Assembly: GCA_015485455.1 (NCBI GenBank) | Contig: WFTN01000584.1 | Location: 1 to 6,417 of the forward strand | Origin: Planctomycetota bacterium | Lineage (GTDB): Bacteria; Planctomycetota; GCA-002687715; DRQF01 | DNA: 6,417 nt | Direction: 5' to 3' | Shown: positions 6,393-6,417 of the stretch, in pieces | Layout of the letters: each line of letters opens with the position of its first letter | How positions within the stretch are numbered: the first letter of the stretch is position 1 | Translations under genes and position numbers: made by a program | The notes under the pieces: model-generated | The model's input: only the letters and a program-made list of their open reading frames with translations | Database searches by the model: none | What the model was told of the DNA's origin: nothing

Positions 6393-6417
6393 AGTCAGTG
6401 ACCCACTACATCAAAGA

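Noticed and set aside
6205..6393. Frame +1 reading through the GC-rich segment (…LHGKGIFARILAAAGATYTP…)
   Set aside because: It looks protein-like, but it has no start codon and matches no family I know. It is more simply the interior of the insertion remnant.
1..6417. CRISPR array, tRNA or rRNA
   Set aside because: I saw no regularly spaced direct repeats, cloverleaf sequence or rRNA-like segment on either strand.

Overview
The window looks like chromosomal DNA of a planctomycete, most likely Pirellulaceae-like. I infer this from the protein families, not from a marker gene: a DUF1573 lipoprotein, a large surface protein of carboxypeptidase-regulatory-like beta-sandwich modules, a membrane-anchored protein with a C39-like domain, a DUF2971 protein, weak or absent Shine-Dalgarno sites and moderate GC. 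All supported genes are on the + strand.

Layout. (1) 2-412: 3' part of a small secreted protein with 12 cysteines in its mature part; its start lies just off the left edge. (2) 413-573: a spacer without a convincing gene, holding two very short reading frames. (3) 574-5721: a tight three-gene operon. The first gene encodes a type I membrane protein with a LolA-like N-terminal half and a C39-peptidase-like C-terminal half that has lost its catalytic residues. It is followed after 1 bp by a DUF1573 lipoprotein, which overlaps by 4 bp (ATGA) an 808-residue anchored protein of serial beta-sandwich domains. (4) 5722-5858: a spacer with nothing recognisable. (5) 5859-6377: the N-terminal part of a DUF2971 gene whose 3' part appears replaced by a roughly 190-bp IS3-like remnant (6202-6392). 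(6) 6393-6417: too short to interpret.

How the genes may work together (inference). All three operon products carry export signals and membrane anchors and would face the periplasm or cell surface. None shows an intact catalytic site that I can see. The pseudo-C39 domain is a candidate peptide-binding rather than cleaving module, and the upstream cysteine-rich protein is a possible client. DUF1573 and the large beta-sandwich protein would supply adhesive or scaffold surfaces. The upstream gene is separated by 161 bp, so its membership in the system is less certain. The DUF2971 fragment and the insertion remnant look like an unrelated accessory boundary.
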